Part shown: positions 1 through 11,994 of the stretch, piece by piece
How positions within the stretch are numbered: position 1 is the stretch's first letter
Layout: each line of letters opens with the position of its first letter
DNA from: Siphonodentalium dalli
Lineage: Eukaryota > Mollusca > Scaphopoda > Gadilida > Siphonodentaliidae
Direction of reading: 5' to 3'
Length of the DNA: 64,000 bases
Assembly (NCBI GenBank): GCA_032622095.1
Contig: CP136061.1
Location: forward strand, 126,864,754-126,928,753
Notes under the pieces: generated by a model
What the model was told of the DNA's origin: nothing
What the model saw: the letters and a program-made list of their open reading frames with translations, nothing else
The model's database searches: none
Program-made: the position numbers and the translations under genes

Positions 1-1411
1 TATGTTCATTTACGAGATGGGAGTGATCTTGGTCGAAACTGCTGTCTGATAAAGGCGAATACAGCTTTTCAAAATAATTCGCCCAGCCATTAGTAATCTC
101 AGACGAATTTCTCAAGGTTGACCCATCATATTTGAAAATTTTGTTCGGCCTCTTATCTTGATTGCGCCTAGAGTTAAGGATCTTGAAAAAGGACCCTTGG
201 TCCAGTTCAGCGGCTGTGTCAAGTTCGTTATTTCGATCAATCATATATTGGTTACAGCACATTCTATATTCCCGTCGGGAAAGTCTTTTCTGCGCTTTAT
301 AATCTGTATAAGTTAAATCATTTTCACCTCTTGGTCGACCAGCGGAAATCCACTGTCGTCTGCTTGATATCATATTAACATGCAATTGTTTCAAGCGACT
401 ATTCCAGAACGGCTTGAGATAACTTTTATAAGTTTTACGAGGGACAGTCTGATTGGAGGCTAGCAGTATAGCAGCCACAATGGAGTCATATAATGTGTCC
501 AAGTCACTATTATTGACGATTGTGTGATTTGCAGGGAGTATTTCTTTTAAACAACATTGATACTGGCTGATTAAGGTAGGAGCCGCTTTAAATTTTTTCC
601 AATTAAATGTCGGTGTTGAGCTATCGTGTCGCCGGTCTGGTATGTCGCTTGGAACGTCACATTTAAATTGGCATACAATCGGTCTATGGTTCGATGCGCC
701 AGACAATACATCTTCAATAATTTCTGCATATGTGAGAGAAATGTATGGATCAAATTCAGAATAAAATATATAATCAATGCATGAACCCGACCCGTTCATA
801 GTCGGAACATAAGTGTTGCGGTTTCCTATGCAGAGAGAACTTCCATTTACTGATATAAATCTTTTTATAGCCAGAATATCACGCAGGGAATTGTCCCTTG
901 CGCGTGTTTTGGATAGCGTACAATTAAAATCGCCCATAATAATGACGTGACCCAAGTCGAAATATTGATCGATAATATCACGCAGTGCGTTTACATATTG
1001 CAAATGAAAGTCATCGGTATAATTTGTTGATGGCAGGTAAACTTGGAATATGTACAGGTATTCTGAGCCAGGAAGTTCAACTTGGATTCCACATATTCTA
1101 TCGTCTTCGAGTTGTATAGTTGATACGTAAGGATCTAAAATGTCCCTCCATATGAGGGCTACGCCGCCTTTGTATCTCCCACGCTGATGTGGGAGCCTCT
1201 GTGAAAAGTCACACACGACATGGCATTTGTAGTCACCTAACATAGGTTCAAGAATATGATAGTTATGTGTATGGAGCCAGTGCTCACTTATACCCCATAT
1301 ATCTATATTTCTTTCGTGCACCATTTTATTCAAGTATCCACCTGCTAATGAGTCTGAAGAGGTAATACCTGTACAATTCCAAGTGGAGATTGACACCTGA
1401 CCGTAAGACAT
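1..1411 (-). CDS. LINE ORF2, N-terminal part: AP-like endonuclease, runs off the window
   Basis: Second ORF of a non-LTR retrotransposon, which nicks target DNA and, further on, carries the reverse transcriptase. I translated the minus strand from the ATG at 1411; the frame stays open for 470 codons to the window edge. Hallmarks of the endonuclease/exonuclease/phosphatase fold appear in order: WNCTG (Asn12), SEHW (Glu43), GRYKGGVALIW (about 95), MGDFN (Asp161, Asn163), IDYIF (Asp213) and SNHRPI (His242). The residue before the last His is Asn rather than the usual Asp. A WxxYF motif near residue 450 is typical of the linker just before the reverse transcriptase, which lies outside the window. 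The start is 33 bases after the ORF1 stop, the normal two-ORF LINE arrangement. No stop or frameshift was found, so the copy may be recent. The clade (CR1-, L2- or Jockey-like) cannot be settled without the RT. Confidence 0.93.
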   Translation of the reverse strand, partial: MSYGQVSISTWNCTGITSSDSLAGGYLNKMVHERNIDIWGISEHWLHTHNYHILEPMLGDYKCHVVCDFSQRLPHQRGRYKGGVALIWRDILDPYVSTIQLEDDRICGIQVELPGSEYLYIFQVYLPSTNYTDDFHLQYVNALRDIIDQYFDLGHVIIMGDFNCTLSKTRARDNSLRDILAIKRFISVNGSSLCIGNRNTYVPTMNGSGSCIDYIFYSEFDPYISLTYAEIIEDVLSGASNHRPIVCQFKCDVPSDIPDRRHDSSTPTFNWKKFKAAPTLISQYQCCLKEILPANHTIVNNSDLDTLYDSIVAAILLASNQTVPRKTYKSYLKPFWNSRLKQLHVNMISSRRQWISAGRPRGENDLTYTDYKAQKRLSRREYRMCCNQYMIDRNNELDTAAELDQGSFFKILNSRRNQDKRPNKIFKYDGSTLRNSSEITNGWANYFEKLYSPLSDSSFDQDHSHLVNEH

Positions 1412-1444
1412 ATCTGCTAAAGTAGATAATACAATTACAAAAAA

Positions 1445-3439
1445 TTAGAAGCTTTTGTTATACTGGAATTGTCGCCTGTCAAAGTCACCTTGAGATAACC
1501 ATAGGCGACTGTGCACACCGCGAGGCCAGAAATGTTCATCGGTTACCGTCGAGATATCGTCCTCGTGAATGTTGATTCTGGCAGATACTGTATGCTCCTT
1601 CTTACTTTTCATCAAACGCAGAATCGAGAATCGAACTCCAGCTTTCGTGAGAAAGTTTTCAATAGCATTGTCAGTAACATCGTACATCAAATTACTCACG
1701 AATACGCGAGTAGTGTTTATAGGCGTGTTACACTGTCGTCGTGTATTGCTACTTGTGCGTTGTGTGTTTTTGGGCCTATCACCTGGTGATGGGTGCGATC
1801 TGCTGTGGTGTGAATTTTCACGATCATTCCAATAGTTGTTTTGGGCCTTATAGTAACTTCCTTGATTTGAATGTTCAGGTAATGTATTTGCTCGTTTTGT
1901 TTCACGTTCACTCCGTTGTGTTGTGTCTTGGTTTTTTGTGTCATGTCGATTATATCGATCAATCTGATCAGAGTCATTCAAGTCGTCTACTGAAATAGAG
2001 TTATAGGAACTGTTTTTATCAGGTATCGGACTACTGGTAGGATATTTCTGTGAGCTTGTGTCGATTATGTTCTGGTTGAACCACTGTTGTTGGTGAGCAC
2101 ATAGTTGATTAAATCTAGAGTTTATTCCATTAAGAGCTTGTGAGGTGAACTGCTGGAAACTGCATGCGAATTCTCGCGAGAACATATTAAGTTTGTTATT
2201 TAGTTTGTCAATGCATTTTATCTTGTTACAGTCATCAGATTCATTACTTTCCGATATTGGCTCGTCGGGGGCATTTTCCATATTATCTGGTTCATTACTT
2301 AAATGTTCATTTTCATTTGGTGTGTCGTTGGTTTTATTTGTTGTTTCACTGGGTTCTTTCGTTATTTCAGAGTTGTTCTTGTTCATTTTTATCTGCTTTT
2401 TGGGTTTTCCTTTTGCTTTCAGAGTTCCAATATAACCCGTGTTTGAATTGACAACTTTTCTGAGTGATTTGACGTCGTCTTTCGTTGATTCATTGTCCAT
2501 TTTAATTCCACGAATATCGTTTTTGAGTTTTGAGACGCCAGAACATCTCTCGTCGGCTGTGCGGTCTATGTCTAGCTCCATTGTCTCGATTTTTTCTTCA
2601 ACTCTGTCGATTTTTTCCGACATCTGATTTATTATCTGGTCGTTATTATTCATTCTATCTACAAGTTTATTTATCGTCGCGGCTAGTTTTTCCGAGTAGT
2701 TCATATTCTGTTCCTTCATCTCGTGAACTGTTTTGTACAAGTCTGCCAAACTGTGAATCGGTCCGAATTTATTTGTGTCATCTATGGTATCCAACATTTC
2801 TTTTGGCGTCTCGAAATTCTCTTTGTAGAGGGGCACAACATTTATAGCCTGACTGTTGATTTTCACTTTTGGTGCAGTGAGGACGTCAGCAATATGTTCA
2901 ATTTTCTCATCAAGTATACATAACATCATTTGGTAGATATCATGAGAATATTTCACAGCAAGTGACGATTCTCTATCCGTGGACATTTCCCGATTTGCTC
3001 TTCGTTGTTTTAGAGTGCTATTTGGATTCATGTCTATTTTTTCAGATTTTGCAAGCTTCATTATTTCATCGAAGAGTGAAATGCGCATTTCTTTAAGAGT
3101 TGCTGCGCGCCAATTTGTTGATTTCAGAAGCACATCGACGAATATCCCTTTGGGTGTATTTCTAACATATCCAAGCACCCAAGAGAGGTAGGTGCTGAAG
3201 TCCACCGTCAGTGGGCCAGATTCAGTTAATTTTACAAAAGACATCGATAGGTCTGCAGGTTCATTTAAGTTTATTGACGCTAAGTCATCAAGTTTGTTCA
3301 GGACTTCGTCATAGTCAGAAACCCTGTGCATGGGCGGACACTCTCTGTCATCATGAACATACGATGGAACGACGTCGTTAACACCTGGATCGCCTGTCCC
3401 ATTCAGAATTCGATCTGATTCAGTAAGTATACCTTCCAT
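1445..3439 (-). CDS. LINE ORF1, coiled-coil nucleic-acid-binding protein
   Basis: 664-residue ORF1 of the same LINE, expected to package element RNA. Residues about 240-345 form a long heptad-rich coiled coil, the usual trimerisation segment of ORF1 proteins. A low-complexity Asn/Ser/Glu/Lys linker follows (about 345-560, with two NEPDN/DEPISE-like acidic patches). The C-terminal 75 residues (from TRVFVSNLMYDV to GVHSRLWL) alternate strand-helix-strand like a small RRM-type fold and contain FWPRGVHSR, a Trp-Pro-x-Gly-Val pattern I associate with invertebrate LINE ORF1 proteins. No CCHC knuckles are present. The ATG at 3439 is the first in frame and no upstream ribosome signal is needed. ORF2 starts 33 bases downstream. 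The frame is intact. ORF1 proteins diverge fast, so the position beside ORF2 is the strongest evidence. Confidence 0.85.
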   Translation of the reverse strand: MEGILTESDRILNGTGDPGVNDVVPSYVHDDRECPPMHRVSDYDEVLNKLDDLASINLNEPADLSMSFVKLTESGPLTVDFSTYLSWVLGYVRNTPKGIFVDVLLKSTNWRAATLKEMRISLFDEIMKLAKSEKIDMNPNSTLKQRRANREMSTDRESSLAVKYSHDIYQMMLCILDEKIEHIADVLTAPKVKINSQAINVVPLYKENFETPKEMLDTIDDTNKFGPIHSLADLYKTVHEMKEQNMNYSEKLAATINKLVDRMNNNDQIINQMSEKIDRVEEKIETMELDIDRTADERCSGVSKLKNDIRGIKMDNESTKDDVKSLRKVVNSNTGYIGTLKAKGKPKKQIKMNKNNSEITKEPSETTNKTNDTPNENEHLSNEPDNMENAPDEPISESNESDDCNKIKCIDKLNNKLNMFSREFACSFQQFTSQALNGINSRFNQLCAHQQQWFNQNIIDTSSQKYPTSSPIPDKNSSYNSISVDDLNDSDQIDRYNRHDTKNQDTTQRSERETKRANTLPEHSNQGSYYKAQNNYWNDRENSHHSRSHPSPGDRPKNTQRTSSNTRRQCNTPINTTRVFVSNLMYDVTDNAIENFLTKAGVRFSILRLMKSKKEHTVSARINIHEDDISTVTDEHFWPRGVHSRLWLSQGDFDRRQFQYNKSF

Positions 3440-3958
3440 ACTTTTGCTGGATTAATCGTACAGGATAGAAGCCTGTGCGCAAAGTATTGTCACACGATAA
3501 CACAGTTAATGAGTTTAGCCAGTCAGCTGCTGTTGTTTATATTGCGATCATTGGACCGTGCAATTTTCCCACGGCCAAGGTTTGGCTACTACCCGTAGTA
3601 ATAGTGAGTAGAGTTCATTAAACATTATGGACAGCACTATAGGGCTAGACAATGGCGGAAACATAAACAATACAATACCAGTCACTGTTTGAAAATATGG
3701 CGTAAATGCAATCACAAACTGCGACAACTAGAAACGAATAACGTTCCTTCCTAAGGCATCCTGACGATCCAGAGGATGTCCGCAATCACTTGGGACACAT
3801 TAGAAAACGTTACATTGCCACATGGATGAGAAATGATGAATATTATAAGGACATTAAATGGAGCGACTTGTCAACAACTTTACCGGAAGTAATTAACCAA
3901 TTTAAGTCACTTCGGTCGAGATAGTTCAATATTTCTGCAGCTGGATAAAAAATATCAA
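3440..3958 (-). other. Probable LINE 5' UTR and flank
   Basis: Sequence upstream of ORF1. The 5' end of the element could not be placed and no target duplication was found, because the 3' end is outside the window. On the opposite strand an open frame without an early ATG (3742-3924) reads as a plausible 60-residue hydrophilic peptide containing RYIATWMRNDEYY. I do not recognise it; it may be a relic. Confidence 0.4.
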
Positions 3959-4045
3959 AATAAAAAAAAAAAAAATCCCTACCAACCGACCCTACTTTTT
4001 TCGCTCCGTTAGCGGAAACATACAATCTTCTTTTTTTTGGCCTAA
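3959..4045 (+). mobile_element. A-rich SINE/LINE-tail-like fragment (copy 1)
   Basis: Poly-A followed by ATCCCTACCAACCGACCC, a GGAAAC stretch and TTTTTTGGCCTAA. The reverse complement of 59108-59190 shows the same order: poly-A, ATCCCTACCTACCTACC, ATCGGAAACAAAT, TTTTTTGGGCCTAA. Two copies in opposite orientation argue for a short interspersed element. It abuts a second repeat at 4043. Confidence 0.5.
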
Positions 4046-4125
4046 CTAAAGCGTATTTTGAAGAAATGTTGTTGTTGTATCTTGATGGTATGGGGACCGT
4101 CTAATCGGGTGGAGCACCTTTAATA
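4043..4125 (+). repeat. Fragment of the 430-bp family (copy 1 of 3)
   Basis: Begins TAACTAAAGCGTATTTTGAA and ends near GGGACCGTCTAATCGG. Equivalent sequence ends the copies at 28671-29095 and 38140-38610. Only the tail of the family is present here. Confidence 0.6.
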
Positions 4126-4869
4126 AAAAGTGTGTTTGCAGAAGAGTTATATCTCTGTTGACTACACATCTATATATAATACGCATACATTATTTCTGTG
4201 CGTCACTTTATCTATAGATAGCACAGGACACCTTTCGCATCAAGAACTATACTACTGTAATATGACCATACGTAAACGTAATAAAGCCCACGTAGATTAA
4301 TTCCTTATGGCAGTTTGCGGTTCAAAATACATTTATAATAATAACCGCTTTTGATTTATTCCGGTATCGAAATTAGTCGACGAAATTGCTTACACAGATA
4401 CAGGGAAATAATGACATTTCTTCCCGCGTGTTCAAATAGAACTTTCGAAGAGGTGTTGTTTTGTGCGACACTGTTCACATTTTCACAACACGGTATCTAC
4501 TCGATGTGTATACTGGTAACACCGAAGATCTGGTCTGCTTGATAGCGTGGAGATATAATAAATTTACATTACAATATGCTCCATGTTGTGTGTTGAAATT
4601 CGGCAGCGTTGAAAAAATTCACACCGATAGTGTGACTTACAAGTTAATAATAAAGTGATGTGACACATAACCGCACTACATGTGGAGTGATTACAGAGTA
4701 TGCTGTATAGCTCATGATATGTTCTACACAGCTAAGTCATTTAGTCCCAAAATATGCAACGTCTAATCAAATCTGAGATGCAAATGCGTATTTGCATAAG
4801 TTGGAGGGAATTCAGTGAGCACATGGTGACGTCATATAGTATAGTACAGTTCGCAATCTGAAGCAACAA
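4126..4869. other. Unannotated
   Basis: AT-rich sequence. No coding signal, repeat structure or RNA gene seen by eye. Confidence 0.5.
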
Positions 4870-7800
4870 GGCCTGTTACAGTCATGTCGCAAGCATATGG
4901 GTGCTCGTCCCATATCCCAACCCAAGAACACATTGTGGCATTAAGAACTAACCACAATTGAACATAGTGACATTAACGGATTGACAGACCCATGTCATAG
5001 TGTATGTCGCAAGCATATGAACGCATTTGACACTATATCAATATTTGGGATATATACACAAAATCGCACGCGTGTGTTACTGGTGTCAGTATATCGAAAT
5101 GATTGCAATGTGTAAGGACAGCACGTTCAGTCAATACCATAAGTGTTATCCTTACGCGACGCAGGCATGCACATAATCACCAAAATTCACTCATACCAGT
5201 GTCGAGAATATTGTACCCAATTACAGGCTATGTCACAACGTTAAGGCTTTATTTGTTTGTGTGTAGTGCGTTCCTACATTAATACTGTGTACACTGCGCT
5301 ACTACGTCAATAAAGCTATTTTCAGTCAACATATACCAGGATGTGTTGATCAATGTTGCAACCATGTGGGCGCACCTTCCGGAATATCGACTTATCCCAA
5401 CTCTGGAACGCAATGCGAAATTAAGAACTAGCCGCGATTGACTATAGTATACAACTACAGGTTGGACAGACTATGCCATAACTAGTGTATGTCGCACGCA
5501 TTTGGATGCATTTATGACACGATGTCAATATCGCACGCTTGGTATGGAATATACACAAAATCACATGCGCGAGTTACTTTTGTCCGCATATATATCGGAC
5601 GAGTGCAATGGCGTAATGATCGAACAATCAGTCAAATACAAATTTGTATCCTTACGCGACGTATGCAAGTATGTCATAAACTAGCGGCCAGTAACACACA
5701 TATGCGGGGCTGTTAACCACACGTTGGAACGACATATTCTAACTGACCCTTCCCCACGAGTGTATCTACATCCCTGCAATATGGGTGTTGCTTAACACTG
5801 TTTCTTCAACAAAAGTGCAAAATATCATGTTATAAACTCATAGATTTAACCACTCGACCTGGAAATTTTAAGCATTTTCGTGAATATTTGTATTTTTCCT
5901 GCAATATCTGTGCTACTACGTTAATAAAGCAATGTTCAGTCCGTATGCCAGGATACATTGATCAATGTCGCAACATGTGAGTCCCCTTCCGGAATATCGA
6001 CTTATCCCAACTCTTGAATGCAATGAGAAATTAAAAATTATCCACGATTAAACATAGTATACCACTAACGGATTGTCAAACTATTGTCATATTATATGTC
6101 GTACGCATATGGACGCACCTGACACGATATCAATATCGCACGCTTGGTATGGAATATATACACAAAACCGCGCGTGTCAGTTACTGTTGTCAGTATATCG
6201 GACGAGTTTAATGGCGTAGGATAGCACAATCTGCCAAAAAAACATTATTGTTCTCCTAAGAGACGCACGCAGGAGTGCCATACATGTACACTATCCGGCC
6301 AGTAACACAAATGTGGGTCTGTTTACCACACGCTCGACCGATTTATTCTAACTGACACTTCCCCACCGATGTCTCTACATCCGTGCAATATGGATATTGC
6401 CTAACACAATTTCTTCAATGGAAATGCTCAATTTCAAGTAAATAGGCATATATTTAACCATAAAACCTGGAAAAGTTAAGCATTTTAGTGACTTCATTTG
6501 TATTTTTCTTGCTATAATTACCATATCTGCTTAAATTTAATACAGACACCAAACAACATCAGCACCAACATTCAGTCATACCAGTAGTCGATATTAATGT
6601 ACCCAATTACTGGTTATGTAACCATTTTTAGGGCTTTTTTTTGTTTTTTTACTATACTTTGTACACTGTGCTACTACGTCAATAAAGCAATGTTCAGTCC
6701 ATATGCCAGGGTACATTGATCAATGTCGCAATCATGTGAGCGCCCCTTCCGGAATATCGACTTATCCCAACTCTTGAACGCAATGAGAAATTAAAAATTA
6801 TCCACGATTAAACATAGTATACCACTAACGGATTGTCAAACTATTGCCATATTGTATGTCGCACGCATATGGACGCACTTGACATGATATCAATATCGCA
6901 CGCTTGGTATGGAATATATACACAAAATCGCATGCGCGAGTTACTGTTGTCCGCATATCGGACGAGTGCAATGGCGTAATGATCGCACGATCAGTCAAAT
7001 ACAAATTGTTATCCTTACGCGACGTATGCAAGTATGTCATAAACTAGCGGCCAGTAACACACATATGCGGGGTTGTTAACCACACGTTGGAACGGCATAT
7101 TCAAACTGACCCTTCACCACAAGTGTCTCTACATCCCTGCAATATGGGTGTTGCTTAACATTGTTTCTTCAACAAAAGTGCAAAATATCAAGTTCTAAAC
7201 TCATAGATTTAACCACACAACCTGGAAATTTTAAGCATTTTCGTGAATATTTGTATTTTTCCTGCAATATCTGTTTAACATTTTAATGATGGGAGCTGCA
7301 CTGTTGCAGCATTAAAGACCATGTGCCAGTGCCTTCTCTTATATAGGGACTAGGGAGCCTCGTACATGTAAAAGAATGCGTTGGCACAGGGTTTTCGCAC
7401 TATTTCCGGAAACTCCAGTCATGAAAGTGTTAAATTTAATAGACACCAAGCACTATCAGCATCAAAACTCTGCATAGCAGGTAGCGTCGAGAATAATGTA
7501 CACAATTACTGGTTATGTCACAATTCTAAGGCCGTATTATATATTTTTAATGCGTTCTTACATACCGTATTTACACACTGCGCTGGTACATCGATAAAGG
7601 ACTTTCAGTCTATATTCTAGGACGCGTTGATCAATGTCGCAACCATATGGGCGTCCCTTCCGGAATATTGACATACCGAACGCTGGAACGCATTGTGAAA
7701 ATAAGAAATAGCCACCATTGAATTTCGTACCACTAATGGATGGACAAACTATTTCCATATGGTATGTCGCAAGCATATGAACGCACTTGCCACCATATCA

Positions 7801-8600
7801 ATATCACTCGCTTGGTATGAACTATGTTATGCAAAACCGCATGTGTGTGTTCATGTCGTCAGTTTATCTGACAAGTGCAATGGCGTAATGATAGCTTGGC
7901 CTGTCAAATACACTTCCACGATCGCAGGAATTTCATAAACATTCCGCAAGTCCACCCCACATCTTAACATCTTTGCAAGGTGTGTGTTCCTACAATGGAA
8001 TCGCGAAATTACAAGTTAAAAACTGAAAATTTTAAGGATTTTAAAGCAATTGTTTGTAATTACCTGCTTAAATATAACTGACACCACAACCCATCAATAT
8101 CAAACCACAATCATACCAAGTAGAGCTGAGAACAATGCAACCAATTACTTGTATACCACAATGGTAAGGTTGTAGTTTTATTTTGGTTATACTGAGTTAA
8201 TACGTCAATCGTTTTCCACTGCACTACTAAAGGATCTTTCAGTCCGTATGTCAGGACGTGTTCATCAACATCACAACCATATGGGCACACCTCCCAAAAT
8301 ATTGAAACATCAGAAATTACCAAATTAGTAGACTCATGTCATAGTGTATGTCGCAAGCATATGGATGCATGTGCCACTATAGTGACTATACCAATGTGAA
8401 ACGTTGGTAAGAAATATATACACACAACTGTGTGTGTTCCTTTCGTCAGTTTACCATACGAGAGCAAGGGCGCAAGTTAAGCACAATTTTCTGCACGAAG
8501 AGTGAAATACCATAGAGATGTGATATTCTTATGGGATCGCATGAGTTTCATAAACTTGCGACCAGTAACACTGGTGTATGTTCTTTCTTTGAGTGTCTAA
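4870..8600 (+). repeat. Degenerate repeated modules, about six copies
   Basis: Two linked modules recur. One carries TATGTCGCACGCATATGGAC (about 4883, 5003, 5487, 6096, 6855, 7761 and 8347). The other carries ATCAATGTCGCAACCATG and CTTCCGGAATATCGACTTAT (about 5350, 5960, 6720, 7630 and 8270). A third, with CCAATTACTGGTTATGT and TACGTCAATAAAGC, precedes most copies. Spacing between modules is 484 to 906 bases, so this is an irregular array with internal insertions rather than a clean satellite. Copies differ by roughly 10-25 percent by eye. No open frame is conserved between copies. Confidence 0.8.
7323..7387. repeat. Short inverted repeat inside the modular array
   Basis: GTGCCAGTGCCTTCTCTTAT and an inverted partner ending AAGAATGCGTTGGCAC pair around a 20-base loop. 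The same palindrome occurs at 10696-10768 and, weaker, near 11150-11190, so it is a small dispersed hairpin family. Confidence 0.55.
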
Positions 8601-10660
8601 TTGAACATAACAATTGCTGTTTGCAGTCATGTTTCATGAACTTATATAGCTATAGTAGTATATAGTAATATATGTATAACATTATCCACTCTAGACTCAC
8701 AAATTTACAATTAAAATATATAAGCAATGAATACACGTACTAATTAATTTAATTTACTTTTTTCAACTAACGTTCCACGCCAAAGTGAGAGTCACTCGTA
8801 TTTGCTGTATAAGGAAGGCACTAAAAGGGATCATGCTTTATTGATACATATGTAACCTTCATATCACCTTCATTGTTATGTCGGATTGAGTGTAGTTGGG
8901 GTTACAACTTATTGAAGGGACTTCATATTGAAGTTATTGAACGTATCATCATATTTTGTTTTATTTTGACGTTCTTATGACTTTACAAGTATTATATTTG
9001 ATCTGCAAGTTTGCATAACCTTCAATCAACACAAACGTTTAACTGAGAAGTCAATCCATTTTTGGTGGGGGTAACATACATGTAGATGTGGTAGGGAGGC
9101 CCAAACACAATCATATTGGCCTATTTGTATTTATTGCACACACTGTCCCCTGGAACATAACAAACGTGGCTAGAATGAAAAAATACCAACCGGTATCTCA
9201 TTCTAATAACAATATACCCCACTGTTGCTTGTCAAACTGGTGAATTTGGATATAGTTCAAAATAATATGATCATATTGTTGGCACCAATATTTTATTAAT
9301 CAGAAGGCAATAATATCACACAGGAGTCTTCATGTCTTTTTTATTACACTTTCTGTTAGACATACAGACACCTTCAAGTGTAAATCATGGCACTTTCCAA
9401 ACGTAATAGAACGAGATTTACATTCTTCAGAATTCAAGCAGTGTATATTTTCCTTAGAACAAGTGGATCAATACCCTGTACTTTCATACGATGTTTTGCA
9501 CTGGAGAAATAAATACACATCAGCTTCCTGTACATAGTGAATTCCTTTGTGACATCAGGTCAAGAATCACTATAGCGTGTACACAAACTACACATGGATG
9601 CCTCCATCCCAAAAGTATCCATTGCACAAATGACTACGGTACCTCAAATATAAGTTAGAATAGATGATGTGTTTCCTGCTATCCTGTTTTCTCATCACTT
9701 CCTTCTAGTATAATAAGGAAGCTGAAATTGCAAATTATTAAAAATTTGGGTCCTTGGTGTTGATATTGTCTTTGTGTGTGCAGAACATTCCACCATGAGA
9801 GCCCACATAAAATACTGGATTTGACCTTTGTGTCATCATAGTCACGATACAACAGTTCCATTTAATCTCTGATCGTGAATTTTACACCTGTCCAAGTAAA
9901 TTGTCTGATGCCTTTTGGAAATGTATTCAGAACCAGTAAATGTCATATCACAGAGTTGAACTTCTGATAGTTGATCTACGGTAGTTTGTGTGATAAGCAG
10001 GATGTAGATCCGAAATATCCCTGAAAATAGAACATAAAACACTTTAAGTACACAATAATACATATACAATACAGACATGATTTTAACAAGTCTGGTTGCA
10101 CAACTAATCAATTGATCAAGTGTATGCTGCATTGTAAGTATTATGGCTTCTTTTCAGGAAGTTTGAACTGTTAAATAAAAGGAACGACTACAGTCCTTTC
10201 TTTTGATACTGAGCGGTTTGGACTACTGAATACAACCTTGTAAATTTTTGCTCACATCTAATTTAATATTATTGCTGTCAACATTAAAAACAACATTAGT
10301 AACTACTAGCTGGGATACCAGGAGTTTGCTTTAATGAGGGTTAAATAATTATTGCGCCTACATGTCATTCAAGTTAATTATCAGTGTCTCTTTGAGTTAA
10401 CTGGTGTAAACCGCACCTATTCCATGAGACACCTGGGAAAGGTCCCCCTACAACCATCCATATATTCTAAGCTGATGATAAACGCTCTTTATTGCTAATT
10501 ATTAGTGCCACTTAAACTCATCTGAGAACCACAGCACCTATCCCACGACAATCCGTGGGTCAAGTTACAGTACCCCTGTGTATTAATTTTCCTACATATA
10601 TCGATTATCTTCTAAGCGGATACTGCTTCTAAGCTGATGCTATTTATTAACCTTTTCCTG
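8601..10660. other. Unannotated intergenic sequence
   Basis: AT-rich, with no repeat family I could match elsewhere. On the minus strand an AG-like acceptor (TTTTCAG near 10021) precedes a 60-codon open stretch to about 9844, but no donor or recognisable domain supports an exon. Confidence 0.4.
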
Positions 10661-10800
10661 ACTGGAGCTTCGTGAAATTTTGCGAAAACCCTGTGCCAAT
10701 GCATTCTCTTATATATGCGAGTCGCCAATAGGGTGCATTTCATACTAGTATAAAAGAGAATGCATTGGCCCAGTCCTTCACAGGAGATGGGAGCGATTGC
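10660..10800. mobile_element. Hairpin element related to 7323-7387
   Basis: Arms 10696-10715 and 10749-10768 (CCAATGCATTCTCTTATATA and its inverse, one mismatch) sit inside a larger imperfect palindrome. GACTGGAGCTTCGTGAAATT also resembles, in inverse, the flank of the 7.3-kb copy. Non-coding MITE-like structure. Confidence 0.6.
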
Positions 10801-11089
10801 TCTCGCACCTATAATTACTCGCAATTTTTAATTCGCAGGTGCCAAAATTTGCACTCGTCCGCTTGTCAAAATGTTCATGGTCACTGTAATAGTTGATTAA
10901 ATATTGAATTTTTAGAAGATACATTTATAACCTTTCCCATCTCAGTTAAATTATGGGCATGTGAAAGTTTAACTGGACATATGTCTATCCCACAATGACA
11001 TTTTGTTTGTGAAAAACCCATGCAACGATTATATTACCCTTGTCTTCTGATCTAATGTACGAGAGAAAATAAGTGCTCTCTCTGTGTTT

Positions 11090-11230
11090 TCCTTGTGGGA
11101 AGGACTGCAATGGCCTAATAATATTTACTTTGATCTTGTAAGCCAGGGAGCATCGCATATATAAGAGAATGCTATGGCATAATATCTTTTATAATGCTGC
11201 ACCGCAGCTCCAATCATGATGGGGTCAATC
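11090..11230. repeat. Third, weaker copy of the same hairpin family
   Basis: ATATAAGAGAATGCTATGGC followed by GCAGCTCCAATCATGATGGG matches the arms of the 7.3- and 10.7-kb copies in part. Boundaries uncertain. Confidence 0.4.
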
Positions 11231-11990
11231 ATCTTCTAGTATCTTTGTTAATATGCTTGTGGATTATCAGCGTTGGCCATGTGTTCTGTGATAGAACCAT
11301 TATTTAAACAGTTGCTACTATGATGCTAATAAGACATTTATCTTTCATGCGAAGTTTGCAGTGGTAACTTAAAATGGTTGAGTTTTAACATGTATGTTTC
11401 CATGATGACTGCGATGAACAGTGCCTTGTCATTGGGGATCAGTGCCTACTGAGCCACTGACCATGGACATGAGAAGATAAATTTACTTTTAGAAAAGTTC
11501 TCCTCTTGCAAAACAAAAGCAAAACAATGTAAATGTACTCGCTCTCACTGATCGGTTAGCTGACTAAACGATAAAAGAATTGAAAGACAGACAAATTGGG
11601 TTTGAACATAACCACAAATCATGTAGCGATTTCGCATTCAGTAAGTTAATCCATTTTATGCCTCAGCTTACACGTGGATAGGGATAGGCCTACACAGGAA
11701 ACCGAAAATATGCATGGTTAACTCATGACGGAAAGCTTGATGAGCATTTACATGATACTTGCTTAATGTGTAGTGTTTTCACGATGGACTTGTGTTTAAA
11801 ATTGTGTTGTATTATAACAGGAAGACGCAAAAGTGTGTAACAGTAAAGTTCGGCAAAAATTATCGCTGTCGAGGAAACAAATTAGGTTTGAGGTCCTGAA
11901 TCAGTCGAAACATGGATATTTTTCTTTGGCTTTTTATATGTACCGGTACATGCAGTACACTTACATGTACCCTGCTGGACAAAACAAGTG
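11231..11990. other. Unannotated
   Basis: No coding or repeat signal supported by eye. Confidence 0.4.
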
Positions 11991-11994
11991 TCCA

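Noticed and set aside
1511-3191. Plus-strand frames opposite the LINE
   Set aside because: Antisense shadows of ORF1.
9842-10132. Possible exon on the minus strand after a TTTTCAG
   Set aside because: The open stretch ends in a stop with no donor, and the peptide has no recognisable feature.
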